Positions 49,260-61,270 of a stretch of 64,000 bases of DNA are shown here, one piece after another. The stretch's first letter is position 1, and each line of letters begins with the position of its first letter. Source of the DNA: Urechis unicinctus (lineage: Eukaryota > Annelida > Polychaeta > Xenopneusta > Urechidae); the NCBI GenBank assembly GCA_034190875.2, contig CM067349.1, positions 4,845,979 through 4,909,978 of the forward strand. Direction: 5' to 3'. The notes under the pieces were generated by a model, which ran no database searches, was not told the DNA's origin, and was given only the letters and a program-made list of their open reading frames with translations. The translations under genes and the position numbers were made by a program.

Positions 49260-49860
49260 CTAGGCCTTCAATTGCATCTCCGCTGCAAGCGGGGTAAATG
49301 TAGTACGTTTTATTTTAGCTATGGCGATCGCCCAGGCGCTGTTAACAGGTTGAGGTCGGGATGGTGACCCATTTCGTGATGAGGGTACACCCAACAATAA
49401 CTTTGATGTAGCGTTTTCAAATCTGCATAGCAACTCTGATCTTCTACGAGAGCAACTGACCCCTATCTTTGCCATTCCTCCCTGTTTAACGCATGATGAT
49501 AATAACCTAACCCAGCGGATCGAAAGGATTCCCAGTGGTTAAATTTTTCTCATAAATACAAATTCACTGAGATACCCACCCATCAACCCAACTGCCTGTT
49601 CTTCATTGTTGACCTGTGTCGAAATGAACAAAATGCGTTCATGATAATATACCGATAGTAATTTGGTCATGGCTGGAGTCTTTTTATCTCGCCACATTAC
49701 GGTTCGCAATGCATCGTTTTCCACTACACGTGTACAAATAATAAATGTCTATAACAGCAAATATATTACGATGATCATTCGAAAGAAGAGAATTCGTGTG
49801 TGGTTGATTGTTATGAGTGAACATGAAGCACTATTCACATTAGCTTTCTATATATACCTG
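49260..49860 (-). pseudogene. Best-preserved copy of the NNEEQA / AEMQLK module
   Basis: On the minus strand one frame runs from 49724 (GTG codon) through KKTPAMTKLLSVYYHERILF, VNNEEQAVGLMGGYLSEFVF to TAA at 49539-49541. The same frame then reopens and runs to 49260 through RSELLCRFENATSKLLLGV, NSAWAIAIAK and AEMQLKA-stop. Thus 155 codons in one frame are broken by a single stop. Upstream (about 49.73-49.86 kb), YNNQPHTNS and AYNNQP-type residues match the 6.2-kb copy in a shifted frame. The order and terminal stop agree with 6101-6799. The substitution pattern is near neutral, so I infer a former gene at most. No family is recognised. Confidence 0.4.
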
Positions 49861-50584
49861 TAGAAGCCAGGCAAATTTGTATTCATCCAAATGTGTGAAA
49901 TAAGGAGAGCAACTGCACAGCATGACGGTTCCACCTTTGCGAGTGGGGCCTTGATGTGAATTGTTAACACATGACCTTAATCATTTAAACAAGTCTTGAT
50001 GATTAATCACATCAGGGAGAGGGTGTTCTCCTCTCTGTGTTCCGCTAATGACTACTGTGAACCATCAACTTAGTGACGAATAGGATTATTGATTCTACTC
50101 ATCGTCAATCGTACCGTTTTGCGGAGATGTCAAAGTACATTTACGTCACGTACGATGCGCCCGAGTATGCTCTAAAACCTTTCTTAGTGTGGGCTTTGTG
50201 GCACTCATGTGATATGATGAACTCCACGGCGAGGACACTACATAGAATTTATAAAGCGACATTAAAATGCAATACACATGACGGTAATGTTACCAATAAC
50301 AGGTAGGGTAATCATGAAAAGTAACTTATTGAAGTGAAGACATATAGCGCGCAACCATCAATTTTCAACGAACATGTGTTATTCAAGTCCCTCCACTTCT
50401 CCATTCATGAGTTCAAACACGCTTACGGTGCAACATCTGTGTTTACAAGCTGATCAATATTTACTCCGGATTCATCCTAACAGATTTCGTTAATGATTGA
50501 TTCACGTTAAGGACTACAATGTCGCACTGGCTGAGGCGACATAGGTCAGTATTTGCATACAGTCGCGCGTTAAATCGTCAATCA
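49861..50584 (+). repeat. Inverted partner of 5.55-6.1 kb, with a 77-codon frame
   Basis: 49.97-50.12 kb is the conserved spacer found inverted near 6.0 kb and direct near 23.6 kb. The plus-strand frame 50073-50306 (SKYIYVTYDAPEYALKPFLV; NSTARTLHRIYKATLK) ends at TAG. In the inverted partner it is shifted after about 20 codons. Unrecognised. Confidence 0.6.
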
Positions 50585-50947
50585 AGATGTGCTGATGCTG
50601 TACGACTACGTAGCTTATAAAGATGTGTTGATGCTGTACGACTACGTAGCTTATAAAGATGTGTTGATGCTGTACGACTACGTAGCTTATAAAGATGTGT
50701 TGATGCTGTACGACTACGTACTTATAAAGACGTACGACTACGTATAAAGATGTGTTGATGCTGTACGACTACGTAGCTTATAAAGATGTGTGATGCTGTG
50801 ACTACGTAGCTGTTGATGCGTACGACTACGTAGCTTATAAAGATGTGTTGATGCTGTACGACTACGTAGCTTATAAAGATGTGTTGATGCTGTACGACTA
50901 CGTAGCTTATAAAGATGTGTTGATGCTGTACGACTACGTAGCTTATA
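50585..50947 (+). repeat. 36-bp minisatellite, about 10 copies
   Basis: Units of AAAGATGTGTTGATGCTGTA + CGACTACGTAGCTTAT are almost identical at both ends of the array. Between about 50718 and 50830 several units are shortened (TACTTATAAAGACGTACGAC; missing TGATGC or TACG pieces). Each unit has the palindrome CTACGTAG. A single copy with matching flanks is at 5482-5520 in reverse. Central truncated units could be real deletion products or an assembly problem in the repeat. Confidence 0.95.
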
Positions 50948-52190
50948 GATTAGCTTGTTCGTATTCTCGCTCCATGTTGCTTACCTATCCATCCTAACAC
51001 TGGGTACGCTTTTCTCGCAAACACGCTCTGCTAACTGTTAGGGTCATAACTGCTACTCCGTGGCGACAGTTGCCAGCAGCTGCTGCCTCGTTTTTCTTGA
51101 CGGGCTGACTACAAGAGGCGAAAAAACGAGTAAATTCACAGCAAACATTCGTGCATATATACGCCAGCCGACGTTGGTATGTAATATAACCGCCCGCATA
51201 CGAGTGTGGTGCACGAGACCGATGATATATTCTCTTGCAATGATCATGATTGGGAATTATCCTCGTCTATAAATTTATACTATCTGTGTAATCCTCACGC
51301 AATCAACACGGAAAATGCGCGCCTCACTTTGCGACGTAGATGTCAAGACAACTTAATGATGTAGATTCATGAAGAGCCATTCAACGGACCTCGGCTCGTC
51401 CCATGAGGATCGTCAAAGATACTGTGAGTAAACTATGTTGATTGCGACGGTGTCACTCTCAGTAACATGGCGTCGTCGGTGTGGTTGAAGTACTGCTGTG
51501 ATGCACAGACTGGCCTCGGTAAAACGCCATTTCCCATTTCATATTCGTCTCAATAGGGTTAACTATGCCAATTTTCTTTCGTATGGTCTGTTAGTTGTTA
51601 AAAGCAGTGATCCAGTGAATCAGCTAAACTGTGTGTTATGTATAACGTTACACATGGCACGCCTAAAGGTAGCGATTGTACATGGTAACTTTGACCCTCA
51701 TCAAGGCCAAATCACAACTGACTGTACAGCACATTTTCGCACATGTTGTCAGTTAGCCCAGCGAGCGGTTACATGGCGCATCAAGAAGCGTAATTGCTAT
51801 TTAGTGATCGATCAATCAGCCCATTAACCATGCTTTCCATTGCATTACACTTCAATCGCTGCGAGTGGAGCTGTGCAAGGCTCTTTACTTATATTACAAC
51901 CAGGAAGTCTGGGTCGGACATATTAGTGTTCCCTTCCGCTACTGTACGGTACGAAACAAGACATCTGACGTTGACCTGTCTGTGCCCTCTTTCGTACCAA
52001 ACTGATCAAAATCTTTCACGATTCAGGCTATGTATAACTGATGATTATGGTGTGTATCTATTGACCATGACTGCTTTCTACATTAAATAATGAGGTTGCC
52101 TATTGGTCAATTTTCCCAAGAGGGCAGATATATGTATGGTTGCACTTTTTGTGATTCGTTTCATTTTTATAGAATGACAGTGCAATGCAA
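50948..52190 (+). repeat. Unit copy, direct match to 23.7-25.1 kb
   Basis: In order: GGCGACAGTTGCCAGCAGCTG (51063), CGTGCATATATACGCCAG (51150), CAACGGACCTCGGCTCGTCCC (51382), GATTGCGACGGTGTCACTCTCAG (51442), TTCGTCTCAATAGGGTTAACT (51545), CAGTGATCCAGTGAATCAGC (51604), GACTGTACAGCACATTTTC (51719), ACTGTACGGTACGA (51941) and GAGGGCAGATATATGTATGG (52120). Frames of 98-117 codons (51498-51827, 51794-52090, 52090-52443) are not open in the 24-kb or 31-kb copies, so they are not called. Confidence 0.85.
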
Positions 52191-52204
52191 AATTAACATC
52201 TCGG

Positions 52205-52365
52205 TGTATAATCAAAATGCACATCACAGGGCAGATGCAGAATATACATCACAGGGTAAATGCACAATGTACAACACATGGAAGATGCAAACTGGTCATC
52301 TCGGTGTAGATGCAATTTGGTCATTTGGGTGTATATGCAAAATGTTCATCTCAAATGCAATCGAC
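52205..52365 (+). repeat. Degenerate 27-bp repeat, about six units
   Basis: Units alternate AAATGCACATCACAGGGCAG-like and TGCAAACTGGTCATCTCGGT-like forms, more numerous than in the 25.2- and 32.3-kb copies. Since 27 is a multiple of three, a 117-codon frame passes through it. Confidence 0.75.
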
Positions 52366-53900
52366 TTTCCCTTTGTAGTATATAATGACGTCCCTTTTAT
52401 ACAATGTTATGGTTATTTCACCACGATTAATGGTATGACCTGATGACGATATGATGACAGTTTACGATATTGCGTTCCAAATATGTAACATAGTCATACT
52501 ATACGCCTTGCAGTATTCAGAAGGTGCATGGTTCAGGTGTGATTACAGTTAGCACGTTATCAAAAATATTGATTACTTCGATCGATCAGTCGGTACATGG
52601 TGAAAGCTGATAATCTTTGGGAGCAGATTACAGCCCTTGGTAAAATCTATATGCTCACATTAGCTATTATGGTACAATAGCGAGAGTTAAGTCATGTTGA
52701 CATGGCGACAATTTGATCAATACTATTGTTTACTAAGCGTTTGATTGCAACTAATCAAGTGCTTTCCAATTGTTATAATTTGCTTCTGGAAAATCTAATA
52801 TCCAATGCCGTTCTAAAATGCCATATGTTCATCAGTTTGTCAGTGTAGCACCTGCTGTTACAGTATATGCAGAGGCAGTATATAATCTTATAATAATCGA
52901 TAGCGAGTGCCAACAAAGACCCTGGAACGAGCACGATTTGCACTATATTTAGGTGAAGTTATCACTGAGAGCTTTATCCAGCTTAATCGAGTAAATACTG
53001 CCGAAGTACTCCCTACCTTAACAATGAATAGCTCGCTGATGTCACACATATTATAAGTCAGGCCTTTGTTAAACGGTCAAACCTTAGATATGCGAGACAA
53101 TTGAAATATTTGTGGTACTGTTTTTACCTTGATCTAAGGTATTGACTGCGAAGTATCCAAGTTCTACAAACTGAAATGTTTATTCAACTCAGTCATGTGC
53201 TTAGCTTTCACCATGTAATAACGTGGCTGCCTTAGGCATAATACAAGTATAACGGCGGGTCGTGTGCATTGAAAAGACAAAGTACCCAATATCGCAGCAC
53301 ATCAAGAAGAGTTATGATTATGATTTCATCACAAATTGCTGTTCTTGTGCTCAGGTAACCGAGTAAGCTGGTTACAAAGAAGACTAAAATCAAGGCGTTC
53401 TAAAACCTATTACAAAGAAATTGCCTAGCAGTGTTGCATACCAGATATTATGCCACATATTTATCATCGCCTAGTAATGTAAAGTGTTGCCGTTATTCAA
53501 GTATTTAATGACGATGGCGACAGACGTAATCATTGGACGTGGTCAAGGTAATGTGGCGCTTCAACCCCGCACAAGCCGAGGTGTTTCTTTTTGTAAAACA
53601 AATTTACTGATATTCTTCAACTGTCCCAACCCCGGAATGTTTCTTATAACTCTGTGTATTTGATGTAGAAAAGTATACACTGCATAATTGAGATATTACA
53701 ATGCCTACTTGGTCTTGAGTCTTTTTGTCGTTTGATATTGCTGGTCTTAGTCTATCGATTTTCATTGCGCGTGTACAGGCAACAAATGCCTTCCATGACG
53801 GTTTTGCTGAGGTAATTTCATTTTATAAAAGGCAAAAGGAAACAAACTGCTTCAGCTGATTAGCAAATTTTCTCGAACGGTATAATATACCGTCGTATTT
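52366..53900 (+). repeat. Unit copy, diverged match to 25.26-26.7 and 32.33-34.1 kb
   Basis: Includes TTTACGATATTGCGTTCCAAAT (52460), the FVSVAPAV codons (52836-52859), ATCGATAGCGAGTGCCAACA (52897), TTAAACGGTCAAACCTTA (53069), GACGATGGCGACAGACG (53510), TGGACGTGGTCAAGGTAATGTGG (53533) and GCAAATTTTCTCGAACGGTATAATATACCG (53860, split here only by unit comparison). The 26-kb frame is full of stops here. Confidence 0.8.
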
Positions 53901-55060
53901 GCTGGTAATATAAGGTGCATTTGTCATGAATGAGTTTGTGGCAACATTTTGCTCGTAGGTCATTACTACAGGTAATTCAAGAAGAAAGATTCTTCATGCC
54001 ATGTTACGGTGTTAATAGCCATGCAGGTATTTGTTTCAGCCAGGTATGCGCAATGAGGCGGGCTAATTAGCACCATTGCTGATCTACCTCTGTACGAGAA
54101 GGGAGTGAATAGTTAACATCTGAGCTAAATATTGTTACTTTTTAAGCACTGACGGTTGATCCCGTACCTGGAATGTGATATATGTACGCTAGATAACAAG
54201 AGTTGCCAATCGATGAAGAGAATAGCAGCTGATATTGTCACATATCGATAATCAGACCTGTTTCTTAGATTTACATGATACTGCGAAGGCTACAGATTGG
54301 CACACCTACGCATCACCATTAGCAACCACATGGGAATGGGTATCTTTGGCAAATGTATTATCATGGTATGATATATCAGATAGAATCATTATCTAATTGT
54401 ATCAATTGCAGTTGTGTAAAGGGATTAGGGTAGCTGTGATTGATCTGAGCCCATATACAGAGTTAAAACCATTATGCGCCCAGTTTATTAATACCGTACC
54501 TCAAGCCGCTGTCAGTATACAACTCAGATCTTAGTACATATTACCTATAACTGTTAACAGCATATTTGCGCACTCTGCAACATGCGTAAAAGTTAGATGC
54601 ATCGACAATTCATGTCACATCATGAAATCAAGAGTCTACCTCTCAGAACGTTACATTCTTAATGTGGAGCCTTTTGATGAATCAATTGATGATTCATATC
54701 ACATGTTTAATCCTCAGGCAATCTAATGCGCACCACTGCTGGCACCTTCCACGAAACATGATTCGTCCATGAGGCTCTTTAAGGTGACGTCAGGGGGCCT
54801 TCGGGCGATGGCATTGTTAATTACGCGCACGTTGCCGATGTGGTTGACATAGTGCTGTTATTTTCGCAGTAATACGCCAGTTCTTTGATTACCCATTTTT
54901 TTCCGTTGATAACGGGTTAACCTCGACACATTTCTCGAGTTATGTATGGGTCGTTAATTGTTACAAGCAGTAAGCTATTAAATCTACCACGTGGTTTTGT
55001 ATTTATATTGGTGGTGTTCTTGCTCGCTGTAAAGGGTGTGCTTCACGCAGCAGTAGCCGA
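53901..55060 (+). repeat. Unit copy joining 26.7-kb-type to 10.9-kb-type blocks
   Basis: 53.95-54.09 kb matches 26.73-26.83 kb (ATTCAAGAAGAAAGAT; GCGGGCTAATTAGCACC). 54.62-54.80 kb matches 11.17-11.36 kb (TGATTCATATCACATGTTTAATCCT), with TGACGTCA at about 54786. 54.93-55.05 kb is the GTTACAAGCAG block. No gene is recognised. Confidence 0.7.
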
Positions 55061-57110
55061 ATGAACATTGCAACATTGACCTTTATCTAGAACAAATCAC
55101 GACTGTCTTCTCCCTCGGCAGCTGCGCCTTTTTAACACATATTGACAATGACACCAGCAAGCGGTTACATGGTGCATCAAGAAGCCCAAACAGGTTCGGT
55201 TGCTGTTACTGAAACGTACATTAACTGATGTATTACCCTTGTCACTTGCTGTTTAATGTATAGCACTTTAATTGCTGTGGTCGCAGATGTGTAGTGCGCG
55301 GTACTAATATTTCAGTTAAGCTAAAAAAGCTGATTTTGTCAAATTGATTTGTGCCCTCATCATTGCAGCGCTGCGTACAAAAAGTCCTCATTCCTGCCGT
55401 TGGTTTTATTCTCAATTAAACATCCTAGCTTCTCTATCAGTGTCCCTTTTTGTGCAACATTTATCAACATATTTTATGATTTGGCCCATGTGTGTCTGAT
55501 ATTTACGAAATATTCCTACATACACGGACTTTTTCCGAGCTTGCAAACAAATTTGCACCCACCCTTTAGAGATCTTAAGGCACATGCTGTTTATTATAGT
55601 TATCTGCAGCATGTTAATTCTTTGAAGTTAGCTCATGCAACGTAGTAATCAGAATTGTCATGTAGTTCTAAATATCATCCAACGTCGGTTATAACAATTA
55701 ATTGCTAAATCAGTGCCAGTGATCTATATTTGTTCACTGGCATTGTGGCACCGATCAGCTCAGAAAACTGTTATACTGACCGTTTTGAATTGCATAACCC
55801 CACGAGGATGTGATGCCTTTTAACGATAGTGTGCCACTGGTCAGTTACATGATTATTTGTGGTCATGATGAATGTAACAACCTAACGTTGTAAACCCGTG
55901 AAGGCCTTGTTAGTGCAATATATGTCATAACAAATGTGCTAGCTGACCTTAAATAACCAATTTGTATGTCTGATACACTATTAATGTCATTTTGTTCATT
56001 TCAAATATCCAATACCACTTATGACTCTACAGCACCATTACAGAGTGCTCCATCGCATAATACATAATGGTAATGGGAGATGCTGTTGTATGGTGTTAAA
56101 TATATAGTAGCATAAATGACAAGTATAACTATATGCATGCTGATTGAGCCAGTACTCGGGCACCATTACTTAACAGGGATGTTGCACAGTCAAGCATTGC
56201 TTACTGCGTCAATTTGCTTGTTGATTGCTTGATCATGTCTACAGAGAGATAGCAAATCAACACATGGCTGGCGTATCAACAAGAAATAGCAGTTAATAGT
56301 CTTGCATATCCTTAATGTAACCCCCGTCAGGAATGTCCAGGTCAACAATCATCCATTACAAAGTAGCGCTCGTGTGATTCAGAAGCACATTACATGCATT
56401 GTTTGTAGCGCTCTGTGGCTATGAGGCATGACACTCTGAGAACATCACACAATCGTTCACATACTCGCCTAATGTAATATACCGATCCACCTGAGCGCTG
56501 GGTCGCTGGCTGTTGTAAATACAGGACTCGCAAAACCCGACATTGCTTGAAAACAGCTGTTGAGATCTTTTTGAGGTCCGATGTAATCTATATCCGCCGA
56601 TTTGGCGCATTTTTGTTTTCACCTAATCGCATGGATTGGTTAAATATTGCCAAAAGCAACCAGCTTCAAATGATTTCCAGCGCTTGTAAATGACGCGACA
56701 TTAAAGAGTTGGTGTTGCAGATAGCGGGTTTACTTCAAGAGTATCATATCTATTCCACATAATTCACTTGTGTGATTCATCCGGGCGGCACACGCCACTC
56801 GCCGTTAGGGTAATAAATGTTAGTTCACGTCGACAGTCACGAGCAGCTGAAGCCGATGTTATCTTGACGCGATGATTATTAGACGTGATAAACATAATAT
56901 GCCTGGTAAGCAGCTGCTGAGATTATTTGTGCGATGAAATGTTTTCTGTGTCGGCCGATTCCTTGCTTCAGCATTTATTATGGCCATCTCAATGTTTGTA
57001 AGCGTAGGAAATGGATTGGTTTTTATATTGCTTAACAAAATTTGTTTTTGTCTTTTTGCAGCAGATGTTTTTCGCTGAAAAAACAATTGCAGATGGCATT
57101 ATGCTTTAAA
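55061..57110 (+). repeat. Large unit copy, direct match to 7.3-9.45 kb
   Basis: See the 7121-9390 entry for shared landmarks; here they lie at 55161, 55400, 55600, 56140, 56237, 56503, 56719 and 56828. This copy ends with a single ACAATTGCAGATGGCATTA where the other has the 23-bp array. Confidence 0.85.
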
Positions 57111-57500
57111 CAAAAGTCTCACCATAATTAATTGAACATGATTGACCAGCTGTCATTCTCCGCTGGTTATTACAGTTATTTAGTCTTTAAACAATCACTT
57201 TGGTAGAAATATTGTTATTATTATTGAATTACGTCAATATATGTATAGCTATATAAATACATATGTATATCAATAGATATAAGATATATTTTTGTCACAT
57301 TATATTTCCGTTCTCAATGCGATGTTTTTCATTACGCGTGTGTCAATGACTTGTTTTTTGATGCTCGTAATAAACGGTTAAGGATAATCCAACCTGACGA
57401 TTACTGTTCATCAAGCAGAGTACGGTTTCATTTCAAGTAGGGCTGATTTACGATAATGTAATTCAAGGGCGCTCTCAACAAGAAGCAGGCATTATAAGCG
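57111..57500. other. AT-rich join with short TA stretch
   Basis: About 57.23-57.29 kb is a short, impure TA/TATG stretch at the place where the 9.6-10.4 kb copy has 0.8 kb of TA. It is followed directly by GTCACATTATATTTCCGTTCTC, which matches 11.02 kb. About 0.6 kb between the TA tract and that point in the other copy is missing. Confidence 0.65.
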
Positions 57501-58310
57501 ATTATCTTTACCCATATGGTCCATTTTATGCCAACAACACAGCATTTGCTCTTTATTTACATCAAGATTGTGTCATCTCTGCCACGTATTTGTATTTATT
57601 GCATGTTTCATTACCCTTACATGGGACCATGTTGAATAGCAAATGTGGCTTCATTATAGACGCAAGTTTAATTAACGATCAGTTCATGGTGACAATATTT
57701 GGCATCACGTTGATATAAAATCCGAGATGAACTATAATATTCGTACCTTAATGTTTATCCCATGTAACCCCGCGTGATATTGCTCGGTAACCCATTATTA
57801 TAGATAGTTGGTCACTGACGTTTGATTCGATAAGCGTTTTGGTATGGCAGCTGTTTTCTGCCAACATTTTTGCACAGCATCCGACCTCAGCCAAACGATT
57901 CGGAAATGCTACCAAAGTGGTTTGCAAGTATATAAACAGGCATTAATTGTGGATGTTTTTTTCATCGACTCTTTATACTGTAGTGAGACATCATGAACCC
58001 TGTCTACATCATTGCTCAGTCGATCATTAGGTGCTGAAAGTGTAACCCATGTATGGTATAGATTGTGGTGATTGATTGTAACTGGTACGAACGATCAAAT
58101 TATTAAATTCTCATTAGACTTTACATGCAGGTATATGCATTTATATTCTCGCTGTTAGACTTATGAACCGGCCAGGTTCTAGCCTTTGATTGCCTTGGTA
58201 TAATAGTCGAATGTACTTATCGTATCAAAGGGGGTGCTGAGGCCGGTCTGGTTATCATGGGTCATCTATGCACCTGCTTAATGACGTCACAAAACATGCC
58301 ATTAAAGAGA
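57501..58310. repeat. Inverted copy of 0.78-1.55 kb
   Basis: Reverse complement of the left-end block: TTAACGATCAGTTCATG, GGCATCACGTTGATATAAAATCCGAGAT, GCCAGGTTCTAGCCTTTGATTGCCTTGG and TAATGACGTCACAAAACAT all pair with 1370, 1330, 890 and 795. No gene is seen. Confidence 0.85.
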
Positions 58311-59664
58311 CCAAATATGTTAAATCAGTTGCGAGAAGAGCTAGCTCATGGGGATCGGCTGGTCAACGTGGCAGTTCTGGAAGTATTTGTATTCTCTTTG
58401 CTGATGATTTGTGCTGGTTTTGTAAACATATGAGTCGACTAGCATCTCTAATAGTGTCCTGTGTGACTTTTTTTCAAGAAAGCAGACACTGATTTGCCCA
58501 TTCTTTTTTGAATGCTACGGATGTTAAAGGAAAGGAACATTTGATAATTGTATTTTGATGTAGATGGAAAATGACAAATGAAAAAGTCAAATGAAATTAA
58601 AAAGAAGTTTGAAATATAATTGGTCTTTCGTAAATATGCTAGCTCTTTCTTTGTCATTGTTATATATACTCGTTTCTCGAATGTTCGGCATGTTACAGCA
58701 AATTGACTGTTTTTTTCTTGTATGATTTCCGGAGGATTTAGTATGCATTGTACAACGGCGATAAAGCGAATTCATGGAATTTGCCTACAGTAAATCGCAA
58801 TACATATACGTATTAAAAGTGATGTACACACATTGATCGCTTCTTTGTGCTATATTTTAAACTAAACAGTGGTAAGTATTCGAAAAGTGCTTTTTTATTG
58901 CTTTATATCCATGTAATATATTTTTCGTCATATCGTGATTGAGTCATAATTAGCACTGTCACGGTTCTATGTCAAATATACATAGGTAGCACTATTTGTA
59001 GTACTAGTTGATGCATCACAGTGACAGAGGCAGTAGATAGTTGTAGCACACGTCGAGTAGTCAATATTGAGTACCAGAAATCAAGGTCCGAACATGATTT
59101 CGCTATTTAGATTACGTTATCACGTGATCGAGTTGTTACCTGTTATTTGTTATTACTACCGAGGTAGTGCTTTGCTTAATCAAAGGGGACCATTGACATT
59201 ATACTCGCGACTTTCATTACCTATATCATATGAATGAGGTCGCCAGGACCAATTTGTATGTGCTGGAAGCCTACTGTGTGTTTGCTGGACCGAATCAAAA
59301 CGCATTAGTTCTTTTCCGTTCATGCACTAAATGGTTTAAGGCAACCGCAATGTTAATTTATGCATGTAAAATATTGACTTATCTACTTGGACCATGTACT
59401 AGTTTATTACTCACATCATCGGTAAAGAGCAATAAACAGGAACATGCAGTGCGAATACCCCTTCAGGACGCTTTAAAACATATTCAAATATTTGTGTGAC
59501 GGTCCTCGATAAGATCACAGCTGCCTTAGGCTAAAGCAAGTTTGCACACAGACCGTCTGCAATTGCAACATAGGCACCATTTGCATCTTAAACCTTAATT
59601 ATCTCATTACGACATCTTGATTTGATGACATTGCGACCATGCATTTAATGTAGACAATGGTTAC
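58311..59664 (+). repeat. Direct match to 19.1-19.6 kb plus short frames
   Basis: 58.77-59.11 kb matches 19.14-19.60 kb. At 59.03-59.1 kb the frame EAVDSCSTRRVVNIEYQKSR corresponds to 19.51-19.58 kb and then stops. An 89-codon ATG frame (59230-59499) reads MNEVARTNLYVLEAYCVF, then LIYACKILTYLLGPCTSLLL (hydrophobic, possibly membrane-spanning) and ends IQIFV. It has no copy elsewhere in the window and is not recognised. Confidence 0.5.
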
Positions 59665-59840
59665 GGGGAACACCGTAAGTTATGATGGCAATATGGGGAA
59701 CACCGTAAGTTATGATGGCAATATGGGGAACACTGTAAGTTATGATGGCAATATGGGGAACACCGTAAGTTATTATGGCAATATGGGGAACACCGTAAGT
59801 TATGATGGCAATATGGGGAACACTGAAAGTTATGATTAGG
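59665..59840 (+). repeat. 30-bp tandem repeat, six copies, in-frame
   Basis: GGGGAACACCGTAAGTTATG + ATGGCAATAT units start at 59665, 59695, 59725, 59755, 59785 and 59815 with few changes. Because 30 is divisible by three, a 60-codon frame repeats GNTVSYDGNM six times. Each unit also carries ACCGTAAGTTAT, a donor-like GTAAGT on the plus strand. There is no evidence for a gene around it. Confidence 0.93.
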
Positions 59841-61270
59841 ATTTGTTCAAAAACAAATATTTGTTTCTGCTTTGGTAAAATACTTACATATTAGGAGGGA
59901 ATTGCCTAGCAATGTTACGTGCAAGATTTGTCGCCATATACCTATCAACGCTACATGGTGCATGCTATGAAGATGGTGAATATGAACGTGGCGATTTTCA
60001 TTAGCAATTCAATATTAAGCAAACCTCCGATTGCATCTCCTTTCTAAACGGGTTAGCTATGCCGAGTCTTTCGATCTAATGAGGCTGAAGTCGGTGTGTG
60101 GACCCATTTCAATTGCTTAGGAAACAGTTTTGATATTTATTATGAAAAAATAATACCTGTCCTCATACCTGAAAGCTTCGTCATAGCATGACAATGGCAC
60201 ACGTTAACAACTACCACAACGTGCGGCTGTTTGACACTACAACAGGAAACCTTCCAAACTGTATTTTTCTTGAACACATATTTACCAACATTCACCCTGT
60301 GAAACAATTGCATGTTCTTTGTCATATGTCTCTGTAATTGATGACAAGAAAAAGTGACATTCGTAATTTTTATATAACGATACCAATCAGACCATGTACT
60401 GGGACTTTTTCGTCATATTAAATTTCTCAAGGCACCGTCTTATACAAGGCGTCCGTTAATAACAAATGCATATAATAACTGTTTTGATGGGACTATTATA
60501 GTTGATAATAGGCACAACAAATCAAATTGAATTAATTAGTGGATCCGGTATAAAATGGTGCCGTATTTGCCCGTTGTTATGAGCTGTTTCAGAGCAAATA
60601 TAAAATAACGAAGACCCATAAGTCGGCATTAAAACGGTCTTTTAAGGGGTAATGTAGTTGGTAGATAGGTCATTAATACAAGTCAGTCCAGAGGGATGAC
60701 GTATCACATGGCTTTTAAGTCAAGCAGATGCGTGAAATAATGTGAGAAAAGCACTACCAATCTACCCCTGTTCACTAAGGGTAACTTAGTATGAATAATT
60801 AACACGTGACCTATAGCTTTCTACTAGTTAATCACTTGCAGTTAAGTAGACGGCATGATTCTGTAGGGTTGTGCCAGTCATGTGCAACTTGTCGCAATGG
60901 CAAGGCAATAGATAACCTTCTGTGCTGCATTGTTTGGTGATTGCTGCATGAGAACTTAGTAATATACGCGTTTTGCGACTTTACATACACTGGACATGAT
61001 ACAATAGGGAACTTGGTGAGGACATTTGCGAAATAATCTCATATGACCAGTGGCACAAATATTGCTGTTTGGCTTAATATCTATTTTAATTCCTTAATCG
61101 TTACATTTGTGCATTCTTACTTTTTTCTCACTGATATATAAATCTACCAACTATATTAACCGCCAAAAGACCGTATTAATACCGATTTATGGGTTATCGT
61201 TGCTTCATCTTTGCTCTGACGCTGGTCATAAAAAGCGGCAGATACGGCACTATACTACTCCGAATCCACT
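59841..61270. repeat. Diverged unit fragments
   Basis: 59.88-60.1 kb matches the GGGAATTGCC.AGCAATGTTAC / GATTGCATCTCC parts of 53.43 and 23.0 kb. 60.35-60.75 kb matches 21.82-22.2 kb. 60.9-61.27 kb has short frames only. No gene is recognised. Confidence 0.55.

Noticed and set aside
50585-50947. Regular repeats that could suggest a CRISPR array
   Set aside because: The 36-bp units are directly adjacent with no unique spacers, and the sequence is eukaryote-like with no cas genes. The 203-bp and 30-bp arrays are also spacer-free.
51498-52443. Three overlapping or adjacent frames of 98-117 codons as exons
   Set aside because: The 24-kb and 31-kb copies of the same DNA do not keep these frames, and the last runs through a 27-bp repeat.
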